The notes under the pieces: generated by a model | What the model saw: the letters and a program-made list of their open reading frames with translations, nothing else | Told to the model about the DNA's origin: nothing | The model's database searches: none | Program-made: the position numbers and the translations under genes | Assembly: GCA_945902775.1 (NCBI GenBank) | Contig: CAMDMY010000028.1 | Span: 1-32,096 of the forward strand | From: Chryseobacterium gleum | Lineage (GTDB): Bacteria > Bacteroidota > Bacteroidia > Flavobacteriales_D > Crocinitomicaceae | DNA length: 32,096 nucleotides | Direction of reading: 5' to 3' | Part shown: piece after piece, positions 8,151 to 16,903 of the stretch | Numbering within the stretch: the stretch's first letter is position 1 | Layout: each line of letters begins with the position of its first letter

Positions 8151-9941
8151 TCACAAGGACTCATAATAGCCTTTTAATTTTTTAGCCATCAGTCTTCTTC
8201 GTTCTTCTAAAAAATCTTCATACACCAAATGACTTGCTTCTTCAATAATACCAGGAATATCATTGTTTATTAAGTTTTCTTGAAGACTAGTTGTAGAATC
8301 CAAAGTGCTTATTTCATTTGTTCCGGCTTGAATTTGAGCTTTTACTTTATCCAAATAGTCTTTAGGTGTTAACATGCCCACTTTTATATTGGTTGCTTGT
8401 TCAGTAAATACAAAATTAGCTACTTGATTGTAAGCTTTCTGAGGGTAACCATTATTCATCAAGTATTTTTTTGGAAAAATATGGTGCACATCTCCGCGTT
8501 GTTCTATAAGCGCACTAATTTTCATATTTTTAGATAAAAAGGCAACGGCGTTGTTATTTACTTGTGCCGCCAGATATAGGTTGTAAGCATTGTTATTGAC
8601 GCTTGAACTTTCTAAATCATTTATGATTCCGAAATCCCAAAATCCTTGGCCTAGATTTGCTTGCTCCATTTGTATTAAATAAGCAGCTATTCCTTTCTCG
8701 TTAATTTGTTTGATGTCCTCATCTATGCGAGATTCAGCAGAACCAGAATATCTTCCAATAAACATACTCATCACCATCCAACGTTTTACATATCCTTGAG
8801 ATTCAGCTTCTCCCATACCGTCTTCTCTTAATTTCAGATATAAAGCATAGGCAAAATTTAAACTGTTTTGAGAAGAGATTAATTTCTTACTGATTAATCC
8901 AGTCGATTTAATCATCATTACAAAACGTTGGTAATTCGTTTGATTCACAAAAGCGGATAGGCCTTCAGATAATTTTGCATAACTAGCTTCAGCAATGCTT
9001 CCTTCATAAGAACGTGTTTCAAAATTACGTCCAGAAAGCAAAGCTACCAAATCACTGAATTTACCTCTACTGAATTTAAATGTAAAAGCCACCCTTAGCA
9101 TATCAATGTAATCGGGTACGTATAAATCATCCGCGCCTGTTGCCATCCATTTGATTTCTTTGTAGTAATCAGATTGCGTAAAGGCAGTATCATTGTCTTG
9201 AATGTGTTTTATAAATCCTTTATCAACCAATAAACGGCAGAAGTAATCTACCATCTTACGCATTTTATTTCCACCGTGTTGTTCGTCAGAAGCAATCTTA
9301 GACATTACGAAATCGGCATTACTCAATACGACTCCTTTTTGGTTGATACGGATAAAAATCTCGGTAACCGTATCAATATCCAAACTAGCATCTAATTCAA
9401 TAATACCCACTTGCTTTGTTTTGATACGTTTTAAGTTTTCGATACGTTCTTCAACTAAATCTTCGTTTGCATCTGGATTGTCTTGGCAGTATTTTCGTAT
9501 CGCTTTTGAAATAGAAATTTCATCATTTACAATTGGATTAATATTATCAATCCATTCCGGGCTTTTTTCGTAAGCCTTATTGAGTACATCAAATTTTTCC
9601 TCCAAGGGATTAAAGGCGATACGAATGTTGATTTCTTTATAATTTTTATCCAATACGCGTTGGCCTACAATAGCAGCAGTTAAAGCTGTAATTCGTTGTT
9701 GCCCATCTATCAAAACCTTTTTTCCAGCGGATAATTCTCCGTTTTTTAATTTAACATCAGGATTACGCCAAGTGATAATATACCCTACAGGATACCCTTG
9801 GTATAAAGAATCAATTAAATCTCTTACTTTGGCTCCGTTCCAAACAAATGGACGTTGAATTTCCGGAATAGCTATATCGCCAGATTTTATCCAACTTAAT
9901 AAAGTTTCTACGGGTTGTTGGTGTACGCTGTATTTTGCCAT
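8151..9941 (-). CDS. DUF262 / GmrSD-like restriction protein with HNH-like C terminus
   Basis: A 596-residue protein. The DUF262 domain is clear at the N terminus: IPEIQRPFVW at residues 25-34 and the nucleotide-handling motif DGQQR at 79-83, then FIRINQKGVVLSNADFVM near 200. The C-terminal domain holds VHHIFPKKYL near residue 485 and a later ATNIKVGMLTPKDYL, the pattern of a DUF1524/HNH nuclease as in GmrD. GmrSD-type proteins are NTP-dependent restriction enzymes, often against phage DNA with modified bases; DGQQR also occurs in DndB/SspE-type proteins. No phosphorothioation genes are in view, so an independent type IV-like enzyme is favoured. It lies between hsdS and hsdR, transcribed with them. 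Confidence 0.85.
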   Translation of the reverse strand: MAKYSVHQQPVETLLSWIKSGDIAIPEIQRPFVWNGAKVRDLIDSLYQGYPVGYIITWRNPDVKLKNGELSAGKKVLIDGQQRITALTAAIVGQRVLDKNYKEINIRIAFNPLEEKFDVLNKAYEKSPEWIDNINPIVNDEISISKAIRKYCQDNPDANEDLVEERIENLKRIKTKQVGIIELDASLDIDTVTEIFIRINQKGVVLSNADFVMSKIASDEQHGGNKMRKMVDYFCRLLVDKGFIKHIQDNDTAFTQSDYYKEIKWMATGADDLYVPDYIDMLRVAFTFKFSRGKFSDLVALLSGRNFETRSYEGSIAEASYAKLSEGLSAFVNQTNYQRFVMMIKSTGLISKKLISSQNSLNFAYALYLKLREDGMGEAESQGYVKRWMVMSMFIGRYSGSAESRIDEDIKQINEKGIAAYLIQMEQANLGQGFWDFGIINDLESSSVNNNAYNLYLAAQVNNNAVAFLSKNMKISALIEQRGDVHHIFPKKYLMNNGYPQKAYNQVANFVFTEQATNIKVGMLTPKDYLDKVKAQIQAGTNEISTLDSTTSLQENLINNDIPGIIEEASHLVYEDFLEERRRLMAKKLKGYYESL

Positions 9942-9967
9942 TTTAATTTATCTTTAGTTTTTTATTA

Positions 9968-10152
9968 TCATTTTAGCCACTTTGACGCACTTGCAAAATC
10001 TTCTGAAAGTTGCTCGTAAATACCTGCTACAACAGTTAATTCAATACCTTTTTCAATAGTAATATCAAGCATTTTCCCTTTCAACAACTGAAACCACGTT
10101 TTCTTGCCTAAATTGAAATGTTTTTTTAAGGATTCTATTTCATAGAAAGATA
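9968..10152 (-). pseudogene. Orphan reading frame, probable shifted tail of the OLD-like ATPase
   Basis: Directly after the stop of the OLD-like gene, a minus-strand frame without a start codon encodes about 61 residues (SFYEIESLKKHFNLGKKTW and TIEKGIELTVVAGIYEQL) and ends at TGA 9970-9968. A single -1 shift at the codon before the upstream stop would read ...SLNE-IISFYEIESLKKHF..., a continuous helix, giving a protein of about 662 residues. No slippery sequence is seen, so mutation (or a sequencing error) is likelier than programmed frameshifting. It could instead be a remnant of a separate gene. Confidence 0.5.
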
Positions 10153-11955
10153 TTATTCGTTTAATGATAAAATAGTTTCTTTATCCATATTTAATATGTG
10201 TTCAAATTGCCTTTGTATACCAATAGAACCTTCTGATCTTAATTCCTGATGTCTATATTCATGTTCAATTTTCCAAGAATGGCTATCGTTTGGAATTAAA
10301 TGTGAAACATAAATATTTAAATCATTTGAAATTTTAGAAATGAAACATTTTTTTTCTCTAAAATTATCATATATTTCTTGTGTTGAAGTTGTTATGCTTT
10401 CGGATAATTTTTCAATTCCTTCCTTATCAAAGTCAAAAAGAAAAATTATTTGTTTTTGATGCGCTAAATTTTTAAAAAATGGAATTACTTTGAAAATTTT
10501 TATCAAATCTGGCATATTACCAACTCCAGTCGAGTCAATAAATTTATATTTCTCATTAGTTAAGCCAATATCAAAGTTTTTTACATCATTTTTACCTTCA
10601 AGAAAAACTATTTTCTCATATTTTATATTAAATACATCTTCTAAAATTCCAAATTCACCATGATATACGAATTTTGGCGCTAACCTTTTTAAGATTTCTT
10701 TTTTTCCATCTTCGTTATCTGCACATTTAAGCTCTTTTGAATTAGTTAATTCAAATAATTCATTTGGATTAACTTCTACAACTGTAGAAGGAGAATGCGT
10801 TGTTAAAACAACTTTAATATCTTTAAATTGATCTTTAATTACTTCTATATATTGTTCAGCTAATACTGGATTTAGATTTGCGTCAAATTCATCTAGCATT
10901 ATCATTTCAAGTTTTGATTCTTTCGACGCAAAATAATAACATATTAGTTCAAAAATAATTTTTTCACCACTTGACAAAGAATCAAAATGAATAAAAGTAT
11001 TTTTTGTTTTGTCAAAATGTTCGAAAGCAATTTCATAGTTTGACTCAAATAATTGAGGTGGGACTAATTTATATTTAAAATACCCTTTTGAATTGTATTT
11101 TTTCAATTCATCGTTAATTTCTTCCCATAACTTTTTTGTTTTAGTTTTTGAACTTTTAGTCTTAAAATCTTGGTATATCTTACTAGACATTTTTTGAACT
11201 ATTGATTCAATTGAGCGAAACTCCCTATTTAAAAGTTCATAAATATATTTTTTTAAAGAATGTTCAGAATTTACTTTTGATTTTTGTCTTAATTCAATTT
11301 TTAATTTTTCTTCAATTTTTTTCTTCTTAGAATTTAGCTTATGGGTTTGTTCATCGTTTAGTTCAAAGTTATTTAGTTTTTGTAGAATACTTTTACCTGA
11401 TTTAACTCCGAAAATACTTTTATTTAGAATATTATTTTTATTTAAATCATTTATTAATTCGCCTTCAATATCATTTAGCGTAACTATTCCTAAATCACGT
11501 TTGATATTTTCTAAATTATCAAATTGATATTCAGAAAGAAGTTTAGCAATTGCTTCAAGATAATTATAACCATTGCTATAACTAATTGAGTTTTGATCAA
11601 ATAAAGAAGAATAAAAATCGGTTTTATCTAAAAATACAGAATCCGCTAGACTTCTTCTTTGACTTAACGATTCAACATCTTCCATAACAATCTCAAAAGA
11701 AACATCATCAGAATACCTAATACCTCCAATATACTTTGATACTCTTCTGCTGTTATTATTAATGTTTAAAGTTTGAGGTGTTTTAATAAAACATTTGCTT
11801 CTATCAGGATAGTTTTCAAATAGATATTTCAAAATTGTAGATTTCCCACATCCATTAAGTCCTGTTATCACTGCTAATTGAGAATTAAATTCTAAAGTTA
11901 TCTCATTTTCGATGCCCTTATAACCTTTTGGGACAGTGTATTTATCTTTTTTCAT
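10153..11955 (-). CDS. OLD-like AAA ATPase with TOPRIM-like C terminus
   Basis: A 600-residue protein using ATG 11955; a TTG at 11976, overlapping the hsdS stop, would add seven codons. The ABC-type ATPase has Walker A GLNGCGKST at about 32-40, a long coiled-coil insertion (about 190-280), a signature-like DSLSSGEK and Walker B LEMIMLDEFD near residue 353, followed by the switch VVLTTHSP. The C-terminal domain has FLEGKNDV near 452 and IIFLFDFDKEG near 505, the Glu and DxD of a TOPRIM-like nuclease as in OLD and related anti-phage proteins (AriA/AriB of PARIS are distant analogues). The stop appears early: an in-register continuation lies in the -1 frame downstream, so this copy may be truncated by about 62 residues. 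It is coupled to hsdS. Confidence 0.75.
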   Translation of the reverse strand: MKKDKYTVPKGYKGIENEITLEFNSQLAVITGLNGCGKSTILKYLFENYPDRSKCFIKTPQTLNINNNSRRVSKYIGGIRYSDDVSFEIVMEDVESLSQRRSLADSVFLDKTDFYSSLFDQNSISYSNGYNYLEAIAKLLSEYQFDNLENIKRDLGIVTLNDIEGELINDLNKNNILNKSIFGVKSGKSILQKLNNFELNDEQTHKLNSKKKKIEEKLKIELRQKSKVNSEHSLKKYIYELLNREFRSIESIVQKMSSKIYQDFKTKSSKTKTKKLWEEINDELKKYNSKGYFKYKLVPPQLFESNYEIAFEHFDKTKNTFIHFDSLSSGEKIIFELICYYFASKESKLEMIMLDEFDANLNPVLAEQYIEVIKDQFKDIKVVLTTHSPSTVVEVNPNELFELTNSKELKCADNEDGKKEILKRLAPKFVYHGEFGILEDVFNIKYEKIVFLEGKNDVKNFDIGLTNEKYKFIDSTGVGNMPDLIKIFKVIPFFKNLAHQKQIIFLFDFDKEGIEKLSESITTSTQEIYDNFREKKCFISKISNDLNIYVSHLIPNDSHSWKIEHEYRHQELRSEGSIGIQRQFEHILNMDKETILSLNE

Positions 11956-11972
11956 AATGCTAATAAATTCTA

Positions 11973-13181
11973 TCAAATCAGTTTTTCACCCCCCGTCATC
12001 TTTGCTAAGATCAAATTCTTTAATTCAATTAGTTTTAGGTTTTCTTTTTTAATTTTTATTACGTTTCTAATGATTTTATTGAAAATTGAGGTTGTTTTTT
12101 TCTGATTTTCTTCATTACCAATAATAAAATATATCTCTTTTAAATGTTTATCACTTAAATGTGCTACAGTTGTTCCATGTATATTATTCTCAAAATCTTT
12201 AATTTGATCCCAAATAGAAAAAAGGACTTGTAAATTACTAAGGCTTTCCGTTAATGGTCTAAATTTTACAACTCGTTGATTCAAATACGCAACATCATTA
12301 TACCAAATTGACATATGGAAAGAGCCATCCATTCCTATTAATAAATCTCCATTTTGAAGTAAATATTTTGTATCTACTTTTTCACTCGTATAAATATCCG
12401 AATACCCATTTAAAATATCTCTTATTCTAATAAGTGGTACATTATTCTGATCTTGATTTGTAAATAAATTTGAGTCAAATGGATAACCATATGTTTTTTT
12501 GCAAATTTCATCTAGAAAAACAATTTTCCATCCCTCCGGAATCTCTTTTTCCAACTCCTCACACCAAACCATCTTTCCTCCATTACTCTTATAAGGCTTT
12601 CCTTCTTCATTTGGAAATTCAAAATCTACAAACCATTGCTTGTAAATAGCTTGGGCAGTTTCTTCTAGTTTTTGGTTTAGCTTCTCGTTAAGGGTAATTC
12701 TGTTTACAATTGTGTTGTATTCTTTTACAATTTCGCGTTGCTTTTCGATGGATGGAATTGGGAGTTCTGTGTCGCACATTTCTGACCAATCAAAAATTTC
12801 TCTCGCACTTCCATGAGATTTAAATCGAGCATATCTGTCAAATTCGGGTCTTCTAAACCACATCATTAAATATTCAGGATCGAGTTCATTAATATCAATT
12901 ATTTCAAAAACAACGTATGCTTGAGAAACTAGGCCATTTTCATACTCATCTAATAAAGCCACCGAAATTTTATCCCCGTTACGAGAAGTTACTGGCCCAT
13001 AAGCAAATTGGTTCTTTTTAATCAACTTATACGTAGACATATCAGTTCCAATGGTATTGGCAATAGAAGTCATAAAGCATTTTCTAATACTTACTCCTAA
13101 TAATTTGTTCCCGTTTAAATTGCTATTTCTTTCGTTTACAACTTGAATATAGGGTCCGAGTTTTTTATAATTACTTCCCAT
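11973..13181 (-). CDS. hsdS: Type I R-M specificity subunit HsdS
   Basis: A 402-residue protein from ATG 13181, which overlaps the end of the DUF1016 gene by 11 bases. HsdS gives the DNA target of the type I complex through two target recognition domains (TRD). TRD1 occupies about residues 1-145, followed by the conserved central spacer (PIPSIEKQREIVKEYNTIVN, then KLEETAQAIYKQWFVDFEFP, about 140-200). TRD2 covers about 220-350, from EIPEGWKIVFLDEICKKTYG, followed by a second helical conserved region. TRD1 begins with an unusual short N terminus (GSNYKKLGPYIQVVNERNSN) but is typical for Bacteroidota HsdS. There is a single hsdS and no inverted partial copy nearby, so no phase-variable shuffling is evident. 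The target sequence cannot be predicted. Confidence 0.9.
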   Translation of the reverse strand: MGSNYKKLGPYIQVVNERNSNLNGNKLLGVSIRKCFMTSIANTIGTDMSTYKLIKKNQFAYGPVTSRNGDKISVALLDEYENGLVSQAYVVFEIIDINELDPEYLMMWFRRPEFDRYARFKSHGSAREIFDWSEMCDTELPIPSIEKQREIVKEYNTIVNRITLNEKLNQKLEETAQAIYKQWFVDFEFPNEEGKPYKSNGGKMVWCEELEKEIPEGWKIVFLDEICKKTYGYPFDSNLFTNQDQNNVPLIRIRDILNGYSDIYTSEKVDTKYLLQNGDLLIGMDGSFHMSIWYNDVAYLNQRVVKFRPLTESLSNLQVLFSIWDQIKDFENNIHGTTVAHLSDKHLKEIYFIIGNEENQKKTTSIFNKIIRNVIKIKKENLKLIELKNLILAKMTGGEKLI

Positions 13182-14277
13182 TTTCAATTTGTTGTTGGAT
13201 GATTAATTTTTCACGTTCAATTTCTGCAACCAACTCTTCTTCTGTTGGGAGATAATCAACATATTTTGATGCAAATAACTGTTTATTGTCATTCAATACA
13301 GAATATTTTGCAATCACACTATCGTTATCAGAACATAACAAAATACCAATAGTTGGATTGTCTCCTTGTGTTCTTTCTAAGTCGTCAAACATTCGAACAT
13401 ACATATCCAACTGACCGATGTCTTGGTGCGTTAATTTATTTGTTTTCAGTTCAATAATGACAAAACATTTCAAAATGTAGTTATAGAAAACTAAATCGAT
13501 ATAAAAATCCGTAGTTTCTGTTCTGATGTGTTTTTGTCGCGCAACAAATGAAAAGCCTTTACCCAATTCGAGTAAAAATTGTTGTAAATTATCTATTAGA
13601 GCTTGTTCAAATTCATTTTCAGTGTACGACTTGCTTGAAGGTAAATTTAAAAACTCTAAAACAGTTGGGTTTTTAATAAAATCATTCACATCCGTATTTT
13701 CGACCTTTGTTTTTTGTTCCATCTCAACTTGAACAAACTCCTTTTCTTGTGATGAAAGCAGTCGCTGATAATAAAGAGTAGAAATATTACGATCGAGTGT
13801 AGTAATTGACCAATTTTGTTCTGCAGCCTCCGTTAAATAATATGTTCTTGCTTCTTCATTCGCTACCCGCAAAACACGCTGATAATGTGACCAATATAAA
13901 TTGGCGAAGGGTGTTCGCCAAATTGGATTGATAAATATGGCGAAGGGTGTTCGCTGAATGTTCGCTTCAGGTTGGTCAGATTGTTCGATAATAAAAAGTT
14001 CAGAAAATAAGTTGTAAAATTGGCGAAATTCTCTAATTGTTCTTTCAGAAAAACCTTTCCCAAAATCATCCGTTAATTCACGCGATAATTTTTTGATAAT
14101 TTCCTTTCCGTATTCAGCCCTTTCTTTTCCATTCTGTTCTTCCAACACAATACGTCTTCCTGTCAACCAATATGCTTGAACCATTGACGTATTTACAGCA
14201 CGATAGGCATTTTGTCTAGCTTGTGTAAGAATTTGTTTTATCTCAAGAATATAATTTCCGTTTTCACTCAATTCCAT
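13171..14277 (-). CDS. DUF1016 (YhcG-type) PD-(D/E)XK nuclease
   Basis: A 368-residue protein. The N-terminal DUF1016 domain (about 1-150) has the family's features: ARQNAYRAVNTSMVQAYWLTG, IIKKLSRELTDDFGKGFS and RTIREFRQFY, ending near YWSHYQRVLRV. The C-terminal PD-(D/E)XK domain shows TDFYIDLVFYN with D at about 257 and IIELKTNKLT with E275-x-K277, then the helix IGQLDMYV. DUF1016 genes are often found with type I R-M genes; the role there is not settled. Its start overlaps the hsdM stop by 14 bases and its stop overlaps hsdS, so it is tightly coupled between them. Odd feature: a 36-bp-spaced palindromic repeat inserted in frame around residues 108-126 (two RTPFA copies) at the usual hinge. 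Confidence 0.85.
   Translation of the reverse strand: MELSENGNYILEIKQILTQARQNAYRAVNTSMVQAYWLTGRRIVLEEQNGKERAEYGKEIIKKLSRELTDDFGKGFSERTIREFRQFYNLFSELFIIEQSDQPEANIQRTPFAIFINPIWRTPFANLYWSHYQRVLRVANEEARTYYLTEAAEQNWSITTLDRNISTLYYQRLLSSQEKEFVQVEMEQKTKVENTDVNDFIKNPTVLEFLNLPSSKSYTENEFEQALIDNLQQFLLELGKGFSFVARQKHIRTETTDFYIDLVFYNYILKCFVIIELKTNKLTHQDIGQLDMYVRMFDDLERTQGDNPTIGILLCSDNDSVIAKYSVLNDNKQLFASKYVDYLPTEEELVAEIEREKLIIQQQIENGK
13901..13954. repeat. In-frame palindromic repeat pair in DUF1016 gene
   Basis: TGGCGAAGGGTGTTCGC occurs at 13902-13918 and again at 13938-13954, 36 bases apart (12 codons). The first copy is a perfect hairpin: TTGGCGAA (13901-13908), loop GGGTG, TTCGCCAA (13914-13921). A partial TGTTCGC follows at 13959. 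The repeats encode RTPFA twice and keep the frame. Confidence 0.8.
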
Positions 14278-15859
14278 ATCCCAATTCTTTAAATACGTTC
14301 AATAAATCTGTTTTGGATTGTTCTTCTTGTTTCAAAAGGTCACCAATTTCTAATTTCAAAGCATTCATCTTATCTTCAAAATCGATGTTTTCATCTCGGT
14401 TTACAAATTCAATGTATTTACTAGGTACTAATGAATAATCTTTCGCTTTCACAACATCTAAACTAGCCGAAAAACAAAATTCAGGTACATCATTGTATCC
14501 AAACTCTGTTCCATTGCAGTCTGAGGTTATCGTGCAGTCTGAAGTTCTCGAAGACTGCCAAGCATGATAAGTAGAAGATATTTGTTGAATATGTTCCGGA
14601 GAAAATTGCGTGAATTTCTTTTCAAAAGGCTCTCCAATCTCTCTTAAATCCATAAACAATATTTCATGTTCTCGATTACGATACGAACGTTTACCATCTG
14701 GTAATTCAATAACTCGTTCTTTTTTATTGTTATTTAAAATCCAAAGTGTTACACTAATATCTGTTGTATAAAACATACTTCTAGGTAAAATGACAATTGC
14801 CTCAACTATACCATTTTCAATCAGTTTCTTACGGATTTTGTATTCTTCACCACCACCAGAAAGGGCGCCATTTGCCAAGATAAATCCAGCCACACCATTT
14901 TCAGAAAGTTTAGAAGCCATGTTTAAAATCCAACCATAATTGGCATTGCTAGTAGGAGGGATGTCATAACCTCTCCAACGCGGGTCGTCAACTAACTCAT
15001 CGCTAGCTCTCCAATCTTTTTGGTTAAATGGAGGGTTTGCCATAATGAAATCAGCTTTCAAGTCGGGGTGTTGGTCTTTGGCAAAAGTATCAGCTGCAAC
15101 TGCTCCTAGATTAGCTGCAATTCCACGAATCGCCAAATTCATTTTTGCTAATTTGTAAGTAGTAGATGTATATTCTTGTCCGTAGATAGAAATATCTTTT
15201 GTACTTCCATGATGTGCTTCAATAAACTTCATTGATTGAACAAACATACCACCAGAACCACAAGCAGGGTCATAGATTACACCTTTGTATGGTTCAATCA
15301 TTTCAGCAATCAGGTTTACAATGCTTTTCGGAGTATAGAATTCACCTTTTCCTTTTCCTTCGGCTAAAGCGAATTTACTTAAGAAATATTCATAGACACG
15401 TCCAACGATGTCTTGCTGTTTGTCTTTTAGCGTATCAATGTTATTGATAGTGTCGAGTAATGCTGCTAATTTACTTACGTCCATGTTTAGACGTGAGAAA
15501 TAGTTGTCAGGCAAAGCACCTTTTAATGAAGCATTGTTTTTTTCTACTGTATGCAATGCAGTATCTATCTTTAATGAAATATCGTCTTGTTTTGCATTGG
15601 CAATGATATAACTCCATCGAGATTCTTCAGATAAAAAGAACACATTTTTCATGTTATAGAACTCAGCCATTTCAAGGTATTTATCTTTCCCTTCAGCAAT
15701 TAATTCTTTTCTTCTTTCTTCAAACTTATCACTTGTGAATTTCAAGAAAATTAAGGCCAGTACAACGTGTTTGTATTCTGAAGATTCTACAGTTCCTCTA
15801 AGTTTATTGGCAGAATCCCATAAGGTTTCTTCCATTGATTTTGTTTGTTGTTTTGCCAT
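14264..15859 (-). CDS. hsdM: Type I R-M DNA methyltransferase HsdM
   Basis: A 531-residue N6-adenine methyltransferase, the modification subunit that protects host DNA and is also required for restriction. The helical N-terminal HsdM domain (about 8-140) begins EETLWDSANKLRGTVESSEY. The SAM-binding motif I DPACGSGGMF is at 197-206, preceded by GEFYTPKSIVNLI, and the catalytic motif IV NPPF is at 275-278. All key residues are present and length is normal. It is the first gene of the minus-strand run; DUF1016 overlaps its stop. Near residue 435-450 there is a small inserted repeat (TSDCTI TSDCNG) from a palindromic DNA insertion, before the conserved EFCFSASLD. The frame is intact, so activity is expected. 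Confidence 0.95.
   Translation of the reverse strand: MAKQQTKSMEETLWDSANKLRGTVESSEYKHVVLALIFLKFTSDKFEERRKELIAEGKDKYLEMAEFYNMKNVFFLSEESRWSYIIANAKQDDISLKIDTALHTVEKNNASLKGALPDNYFSRLNMDVSKLAALLDTINNIDTLKDKQQDIVGRVYEYFLSKFALAEGKGKGEFYTPKSIVNLIAEMIEPYKGVIYDPACGSGGMFVQSMKFIEAHHGSTKDISIYGQEYTSTTYKLAKMNLAIRGIAANLGAVAADTFAKDQHPDLKADFIMANPPFNQKDWRASDELVDDPRWRGYDIPPTSNANYGWILNMASKLSENGVAGFILANGALSGGGEEYKIRKKLIENGIVEAIVILPRSMFYTTDISVTLWILNNNKKERVIELPDGKRSYRNREHEILFMDLREIGEPFEKKFTQFSPEHIQQISSTYHAWQSSRTSDCTITSDCNGTEFGYNDVPEFCFSASLDVVKAKDYSLVPSKYIEFVNRDENIDFEDKMNALKLEIGDLLKQEEQSKTDLLNVFKELGYGIE
14516..14558. repeat. Short palindromic repeat insertion in hsdM
   Basis: GCAGTCTGA occurs at 14516-14524 and 14534-14542 (18 bases apart, six codons). 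The second copy begins a hairpin: GCAGTCT (14534-14540), an 11-base loop, and AGACTGC (14552-14558). It encodes the repeated TSDC motif and keeps the reading frame. Confidence 0.65.
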
Positions 15860-16088
15860 GTTGGTTTAATTCAATTGTATGTTTACTAATTCGAATTTGT
15901 ATCAATTTATATATTTCCTAAACTAAATTTTCAATCATTAAATTTGAGATTGTTTAAGAATTAAAAATAATTGTCTAAATGTAGTGTTTAATGTATTAAA
16001 GTGAATCAAATTCTATTGAAAAAAGGTCAAAAACAAGTATAAATACGTGCTGAATTAATAGTTTTTGATATTATCTCTTAACGCGTTT

Positions 16089-16505
16089 TCACTTTCTTTT
16101 TAAAACACTTTTCATTTTACCAGAATCGGTTTCTTCAAATTCATTCATCAATTCAAAAAAGTCGTATTCGATACTTTTCCATTTTCCTTTTTTGTATTCA
16201 AATGCATAGGTAATTCGATCTTCATAATTTTTAGAACTATTATTGATAACAACTTCAAGTATATCTTTGTTTTTCAATTCTAGATCCACATCAAAAGCAT
16301 CCGCTTCATTTAATCTATTTTCAAGAGTTGCAGTGTTTATCTCTAAAAATGCCATTGCTTTTTCGTTTGGCATCATATACGTTCCAACACAAAATTGTTG
16401 AATATCATTATTCATCGATTTTCGATGTAATACCCAATAATGTTTTAGGTTTTCAACGTCACTACTACACGTACAGAATTTTATTTTATCAGAAATCTCA
16501 CACAT
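16089..16505 (-). CDS. Hypothetical protein, cysteine-containing N terminus
   Basis: A 138-residue protein with no signal peptide and no recognised domain. The N terminus has Cys2, Cys11 and Cys13 (MCEISDKIKFCTCSS), then a conserved-looking LKHYWVLHR and a C-terminal alpha/beta part (ITYAFEYKKGKWKSIEYDFF). It could bind metal through the early cysteines, but only a few are present. It stands alone on the minus strand about 230 bp upstream of hsdM, in the same direction. No start other than ATG 16505 is sensible. Composition is like many small orphan or immunity-type proteins of flavobacteria; the function is unknown. Confidence 0.6.
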   Translation of the reverse strand: MCEISDKIKFCTCSSDVENLKHYWVLHRKSMNNDIQQFCVGTYMMPNEKAMAFLEINTATLENRLNEADAFDVDLELKNKDILEVVINNSSKNYEDRITYAFEYKKGKWKSIEYDFFELMNEFEETDSGKMKSVLKRK

Positions 16506-16903
16506 ATTAAAATCAATTTAATTAAAAACAGTGTAAAAATAGGGTAGAAGAACATAATCTATGTATGTTGTTCTGGATTATTTTTTTTAAATTTTCAGCT
16601 TAATTTCTAAAGAGCAGGTTGATGTTTATCTTTAAGTACTTAATTAGGTAAACATTGACAAAGATTTGATTTTAAGGAAGATATAGTGTAATCTTTGTTT
16701 CCGAAGTATTTACAATTGTAACTTGATTTTTAGTTACCTTCGTGTAGTAGGTGTTTCCCTTTTAATGGCCCATTTCAATGACTTTTTTCAATTAAATTGT
16801 AAAAGAATATTTGTATTCAGATTCTTTATGTTTTAATTACTCTTCTATATATTGGATTAAAGGCTTTTAAATTTATAATTACCGTCTTCATCCCAAAAGA
16901 AAA
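16506..16903. other. AT-rich intergenic region, no gene seen
   Basis: This 400-bp stretch between two divergent genes holds no reading frame with protein-like composition on either strand and no RNA gene I can recognise. A GTTACCTT at 16733-16740 resembles the start of the motif at 16945, but the rest does not follow. The hairpin at 16904 begins right after it. Confidence 0.5.

Noticed and set aside
8151-9941. DGQQR protein as part of a DNA phosphorothioation (Dnd/Ssp) system
   Set aside because: No dnd or ssp modification genes are nearby, and the C-terminal HHIFPKKYL domain fits a GmrSD-like enzyme.
11973-13181. Phase-variable hsdS shuffling
   Set aside because: There is one full hsdS, no partial or inverted hsdS copy and no recombinase in the window.
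13901-13954. Palindromic repeats as a CRISPR or attachment site
   Set aside because: Only two full copies exist, with a coding spacer that keeps the frame; no cas genes or integrase are present.
16733-16740. GTTACCTT as a third copy of the shared upstream element
   Set aside because: The ACTATTAATT and GTATAAAC parts are missing and no gene start follows at the right distance.
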